A stretch of DNA of 8,756 nt from NCBI GenBank assembly GCA_035499715.1, contig DATJYF010000147.1, positions 1 to 8,756 on the forward strand, given 5' to 3'. Source of the DNA: DASRHD01 sp035499715. Its GTDB lineage: Bacteria; Verrucomicrobiota; Verrucomicrobiia; Opitutales; Opitutaceae. Positions 5,815-8,756 of this stretch are shown one piece after another (position 1 is the stretch's first letter; every line of letters begins with the position of its first letter). The notes under the pieces were generated by a model that ran no database searches, was not told where the DNA came from, and was given only the letters and a program-made list of their open reading frames with translations. Position numbers and translations under genes: made by a program.

Positions 5815-7263
5815 TTATTCGACAATGTAGCCTTCTTCACCGTGTTCGGCAAGATCGAGCCCCATCGTCTCCTCCTCGCCGCTGACGCGCAGGCCGCCGA
5901 AAACGGCGCTGAGCGCCTTGGCAATGATCAAGGTCGAAGCGACCGACCAGAGGATGACGATGCCGGCCGCCTTGAGCTGCTCCAGCCAGAGCGTGCGGCC
6001 GACGAGCGCGGCCATGGGGCCGGAGGCGAGGTTTGGGTTGGCCTCGACCGTGGCGAAGATGCCGGCCATGAGCACACCGATCGTGCCGCCGACGGCATGC
6101 ACGCCGAACGTGTCGAGCGAATCGTCATAATTGAATCTCGACTTGATGAAATTGCACGCCGTGTAGGTGGCGGCGCCGGCGATCAGGCCGATCAGTACCG
6201 CCGAGCCGGGCGTGACGAAGCCGCTGGCCGGCGTGATGGTGGCCAGGCCGGCCACGGCGCCGGAGCAGAAGCCGAGCACGCTGGGCTTGCCGCGGCGGAG
6301 ATATTCCAGCAACGGCCACATGAAGCAGCCGGCGGCCGCCGCCAGGGTCGTGGTGACAAAGGCGTTGACCGCGATGCAGTCGGCCGCGAGCGCGCTGCCG
6401 GCGTTGAATCCATACCAGCCGGCCCAGAGCATGCCGGTGCCGGTCATGCAGAGCACCATGCTGTGCGGCGGCATCGGCTCGCGGCCGTGCCCGATCCGCC
6501 GGCCGAGCACCAGGCAGAGCGTGAGCGCGCTCCAGCCCGAGGTCATGTGTACGACGTAGCCGCCGGCGAAATCGATCGCCTTGACCGGCGCCAGCGGATT
6601 GAGCAGCCCGCTCATGCAGCCGTCGGCGCCCCACAGCATGTGCGCCACGGGAAAATAAACCACGAACATCCAGATCACGCTGAAAAGCATCACCGCCTTG
6701 AATTTCATGCGCTCGGCGATGGCGCCGAGCGTGAGCGCCGGCGTGATGATCGCGAACATGAGCTGGTAGATGGCGAAAAGGCTTTGCGGAACCCACTGGG
6801 AATACTCGCGGTCGGGGGCGGTGCCGACGCCGCGGAGAAAGCTCTGACCCAGGCCGCCGATCAGGCCGCCGCCGTGGCCGAACGTCAGGCTGTATCCACA
6901 GATCCACCACAGCATTGAAACCAGGCCGGTGAGGCCGAGGCATTGGGCGAGGATGGAGAGGACGTTCTTGCGCCGCACCAGACCACCATAGAACAGGGCC
7001 AGACCCGGCAGGGTCATGAAGAGCACCAGCGCGGAACTGGTCATCATCCAGGCGTTGTGGCCCGGACCGCCGCAGGGCAGATTCGTCTGCGCGCGGCCGT
7101 CGGTCGCGCGCGGCGCGTTGTTCACGTAGGCCTCGAGGTCGCCCACCCGCTGCTCCAGCGTGGGCGCCGGCAAGGATGCGGCGGCCATGTCGGCCGCGGC
7201 GAGATGAAAAGGCGCCGCCAGCGCCGCACAGGCGGCGAGCGCCACGCAGAAGCTGGATTTCAT
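5815..7263 (-). CDS. amt: Ammonium transporter (Amt/MEP/Rh family)
   Basis: This is a trimeric inner-membrane ammonium channel/transporter. The start chosen is the ATG at 7263, giving 482 residues; the open frame extends upstream, but that part is Arg-rich and not like the family. The first ~24 residues (MKSSFCVALAACAALAAPFH and on) form a Sec-type signal peptide, as in E. coli AmtB. Key pore features are present: Asp231 and first twin-His His239 in IDFAGGYVVHM, GWYGFNAGS (282-290) matching the AmtB Phe215-Ser219 region, and second twin-His His389 in FGVHAVGG. FYGGLVRRKNVLS (91-103) is also typical. The C-terminal tail (457-479, GLRVSGEEETMGLDL onward) keeps the conserved cytoplasmic helix that communicates with PII proteins. 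No glnK/glnB partner lies next to it, which is less usual; PII would have to be encoded elsewhere. GGAG lies about 14 bases upstream of the ATG, a little far for a strong ribosome binding site. Confidence 0.97.
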   Translation of the reverse strand: MKSSFCVALAACAALAAPFHLAAADMAAASLPAPTLEQRVGDLEAYVNNAPRATDGRAQTNLPCGGPGHNAWMMTSSALVLFMTLPGLALFYGGLVRRKNVLSILAQCLGLTGLVSMLWWICGYSLTFGHGGGLIGGLGQSFLRGVGTAPDREYSQWVPQSLFAIYQLMFAIITPALTLGAIAERMKFKAVMLFSVIWMFVVYFPVAHMLWGADGCMSGLLNPLAPVKAIDFAGGYVVHMTSGWSALTLCLVLGRRIGHGREPMPPHSMVLCMTGTGMLWAGWYGFNAGSALAADCIAVNAFVTTTLAAAAGCFMWPLLEYLRRGKPSVLGFCSGAVAGLATITPASGFVTPGSAVLIGLIAGAATYTACNFIKSRFNYDDSLDTFGVHAVGGTIGVLMAGIFATVEANPNLASGPMAALVGRTLWLEQLKAAGIVILWSVASTLIIAKALSAVFGGLRVSGEEETMGLDLAEHGEEGYIVE

Positions 7264-7360
7264 GGACGCCGGCACTTTCTCCGGTGCGCCGCGGCCGGAC
7301 AAGGCTATTGGCCCGCTCCCGCCCAGATATTCCTGAATTTTTCGGCGGCTGAATTTGCAC

Positions 7361-8051
7361 TTATAGGCGGTCCGCCGGGGAATTCTTCGCCGGCGGAGTG
7401 GAAGCGGCCGCGGCACGCCGAACCCTCGCCATTTGCCACGTCTGCAGCATGACCGGCGCCCAAATGACCATGCTCCCATATTTCCAGAGCGCCGAAGCAT
7501 AGCGGAAAAATATGCTTTTCGAAATGAGCGACCGTGCGATCAAGTCGTTGGCATGCAGGGCGAACGCCGAACGGCCCATGGCGCAGTTGTGCGCCAGGGC
7601 GTACCTGCCCTGGGCCGCAAGCCAGCCCAGCGCGGCATGGCCGCAGGCAAGATTGCCTGCCGAGAACTCGCCAATCGACCGCCATCCGAGCGCAAAGGCC
7701 GCAAAGGAAAACAGCCCCACGCCGATGCCGCCGATCGTCAGGATGCCCACGGCCGCGCCGCCCACGCTCACGGCGCCCACCGCCGAAAGCAAACAGCACT
7801 CCACAAGCCCGGTTGCCGATGGCAATCCAACCGCGGGCCGGCGGCACCAGCGCCCTGCCCGGCGCCTTGGCGGCAGTCAGGACATGCACCAGCGGCAGCC
7901 CCAGCAAAGTCGCCCGGCTGCGATATTCGAACGGTTGGTAGTACCATGACTTGGCCTGCGCGGCCCCGGCGCCATCGGCCGGACGCTTCGCGGCTTCTTC
8001 CGCGCGGATGCGAACCCGAGTCCATTTCGCGCGAAGGCCAATGGCTGTCAT
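7361..8051 (-). pseudogene. Glycine-rich multi-pass membrane protein gene with a frameshift
   Basis: Two adjacent minus-strand frames join into one sensible protein. The first runs from the ATG at 8051 (MTAIGLRAKWTRVRIRAEEA) through SWYYQPFEYRSRATLLGLPL and RGWIAIGNRACGVLFAFGG. It then turns into Arg-rich nonsense, while another frame takes up with GAVSVGGAAVGILTIGGIGV and runs to a TAA at 7363-7361. Dropping one G in the GGTGGGC run near 7775-7782 fuses them into 229 residues. The product has an N-terminal soluble region, the signature YYQPFEYRSR (37-46), GWIAIG (74-79), Gly/Ala hydrophobic repeats (about 83-145), a HAND block (167-170) and a last membrane segment near 190-205 ending in a basic tail. 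I recognise this as a recurrent family of hypothetical membrane proteins, mainly from memory of Verrucomicrobiota genomes; function unknown. The shift lies in a G-run, so it could be a sequencing error rather than real decay. The exact N terminus is uncertain. Confidence 0.72.
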
Positions 8052-8193
8052 CTGGTCCCGGCGTCGCGGGCGCCGGGTTCGCGCCTCGATGATCGCCGCG
8101 AAATTGACAGCGTCGCGGCAAAGATCACGGTAGCTGCGCGCGATGGCGGGAAAGCCCGGGCCGCTGACCGGCCTTCCGCGCAAGTGGACTGAC

Positions 8194-8730
8194 ATGACCG
8201 CACTCGACGGATGGCAAAATTTTTATGTGATCGTCGGTTCGTCGGCCGGCGCGCTGATCGGATTGCAGTTTGTCGTCCTCACACTCATCGCCGACCTGCC
8301 GGTCACGCGCGATGACGCGCAAGCCAGCGGCGCCTTCACCACGCCGAGTGTCGTCCATTTCGGAGTCGTGCTGTTGCTGTCGGCTTTGATCAGCGCACCC
8401 TGGAACGGGATCGGGGCAGTCGCGATGCTGTGGGGCTTGATGGGCCTTGGCGGCATCGCCTATACCGCGGTCGTGGCCCGGCGCATGCGCCGGCAGGCAA
8501 CCTACGAGCCGGTGTTTGAAGATTGGTTGTTCCATGTGCTGCTTCCCCTCGCCGCCTACGTCGCGTGGGCGGTGTCGGCGGTCGCCGCCCCTGTCCACGG
8601 GCATCCGGCGCTCTTCGCCGTTGCCGCGGGGGCATTGCTGCTGCTCTTCATCGGCATTCACAACGCCTGGGACGCCGTCGCCTACCATGTGCTTGTCCGC
8701 CGGCAGTCCTCGAAGCGGGACAACCGCTGA
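8194..8730 (+). CDS. Small multi-pass membrane protein of unknown function
   Basis: This is the only plus-strand gene. From the ATG at 8194 it encodes 178 residues beginning MTALDGWQNFYVIVGSSAGA; an in-frame ATG at 8143 would add 17 Arg/Pro-rich residues that look unrelated, so the later start is preferred. Five hydrophobic segments are visible, at about residues 10-32, 54-70, 73-95, 110-131 and 138-157, with a short charged loop after the first (PVTRDDAQ), RRMRRQ at 97-101, and a basic tail RRQSSKRDNR. The first segment, with GSSAGALIGLQFV, and a late IHNAWDAVAYHV motif (155-166) look conserved. I recall similar short hypothetical membrane proteins but know no function. It diverges from the frameshifted membrane gene across a gap of about 142 bases. 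A perfect TTGACA (8104-8109) lies in the gap without a convincing -10 at normal spacing. Confidence 0.82.
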   Translation: MTALDGWQNFYVIVGSSAGALIGLQFVVLTLIADLPVTRDDAQASGAFTTPSVVHFGVVLLLSALISAPWNGIGAVAMLWGLMGLGGIAYTAVVARRMRRQATYEPVFEDWLFHVLLPLAAYVAWAVSAVAAPVHGHPALFAVAAGALLLLFIGIHNAWDAVAYHVLVRRQSSKRDNR

Positions 8731-8756
8731 ACCTGCCCGGGGCACCGGTGCGCGAC

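Noticed and set aside
5779..6918. Plus-strand open frame antisense to amt
   Set aside because: Arg/Asp/Glu/His-rich without structure; amt on the other strand is certain.
7360..7365. TATAAG on the minus strand as the -10 of the amt promoter
   Set aside because: Five of six consensus bases, but it includes the TAA stop of the upstream gene and has no -35-like hexamer at the right distance.
8104..8132. Perfect TTGACA upstream of the plus-strand membrane gene as a promoter
   Set aside because: No acceptable -10 at 16-18 bases; the nearest candidate, TAGCTG, is 21 bases away and poor.
8125..8745. Minus-strand open frame opposite the small membrane protein gene
   Set aside because: Charged, Arg/Gly/Gln-rich translation without family features, whereas the plus-strand frame gives clean membrane segments.
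8742..8751. Ten-base palindrome GCACCGGTGC after the last gene
   Set aside because: No loop and no T-run, and the window ends five bases later; too little to call a terminator or operator.

Overview
The window is a GC-rich bacterial chromosome segment, tightly packed and mostly transcribed from the minus strand. Protein family content suggests Verrucomicrobiota, possibly near Opitutaceae. The pointers are a Tat-exported DUF362 protein, a Tat-type aldo/keto reductase with a C-terminal beta domain, and a glycine-rich membrane protein with a YYQPFEYRSR / GWIAIG signature. This assignment rests on family recall, not on a phylogenetic marker, and is moderate at best.

Layout from right to left along the transcribed strand. 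A small multi-pass membrane protein of unknown function lies on the plus strand (8194-8730). It diverges from a minus-strand membrane-protein gene that carries one apparent frameshift (7361-8051). Next come an Amt ammonium transporter with a signal peptide and a PII-type C-terminal tail (5815-7263), then a probably Tat-exported aldo/keto reductase (4269-5684). Directly after the reductase stop, in the same frame, lies a decayed C-terminal fragment of an unrecognised protein with an internal stop/frameshift (3893-4268). A 220-base intergenic stretch follows, with a plausible promoter and four CAGGGT boxes.

The left 3.7 kb is one tightly coupled operon: a DUF362 protein with a Tat signal (2284-3672), larB (1511-2287), larC (204-1514) and the start of larE (207-1, cut by the window edge). 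Each junction is a four-base start/stop overlap. LarB, LarE and LarC make the nickel-pincer nucleotide (NPN) cofactor. LarB carboxylates nicotinic acid adenine dinucleotide and hydrolyses it to the mononucleotide, LarE donates two sulfurs, and LarC inserts nickel using CTP. LarC is a single uninterrupted frame with a strong histidine-rich insert. No LarA-type (DUF2088) racemase is visible. The gene in first position is instead the DUF362 protein, locked to larB by translational overlap.

The most interesting idea is that this Tat-exported DUF362 protein is connected to the nickel-pincer cofactor, either as an unrecognised client enzyme or as a partner in using it. Tat exports folded proteins, often with their cofactor already bound. 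The sequence shows the operon structure directly; the functional link is inference.
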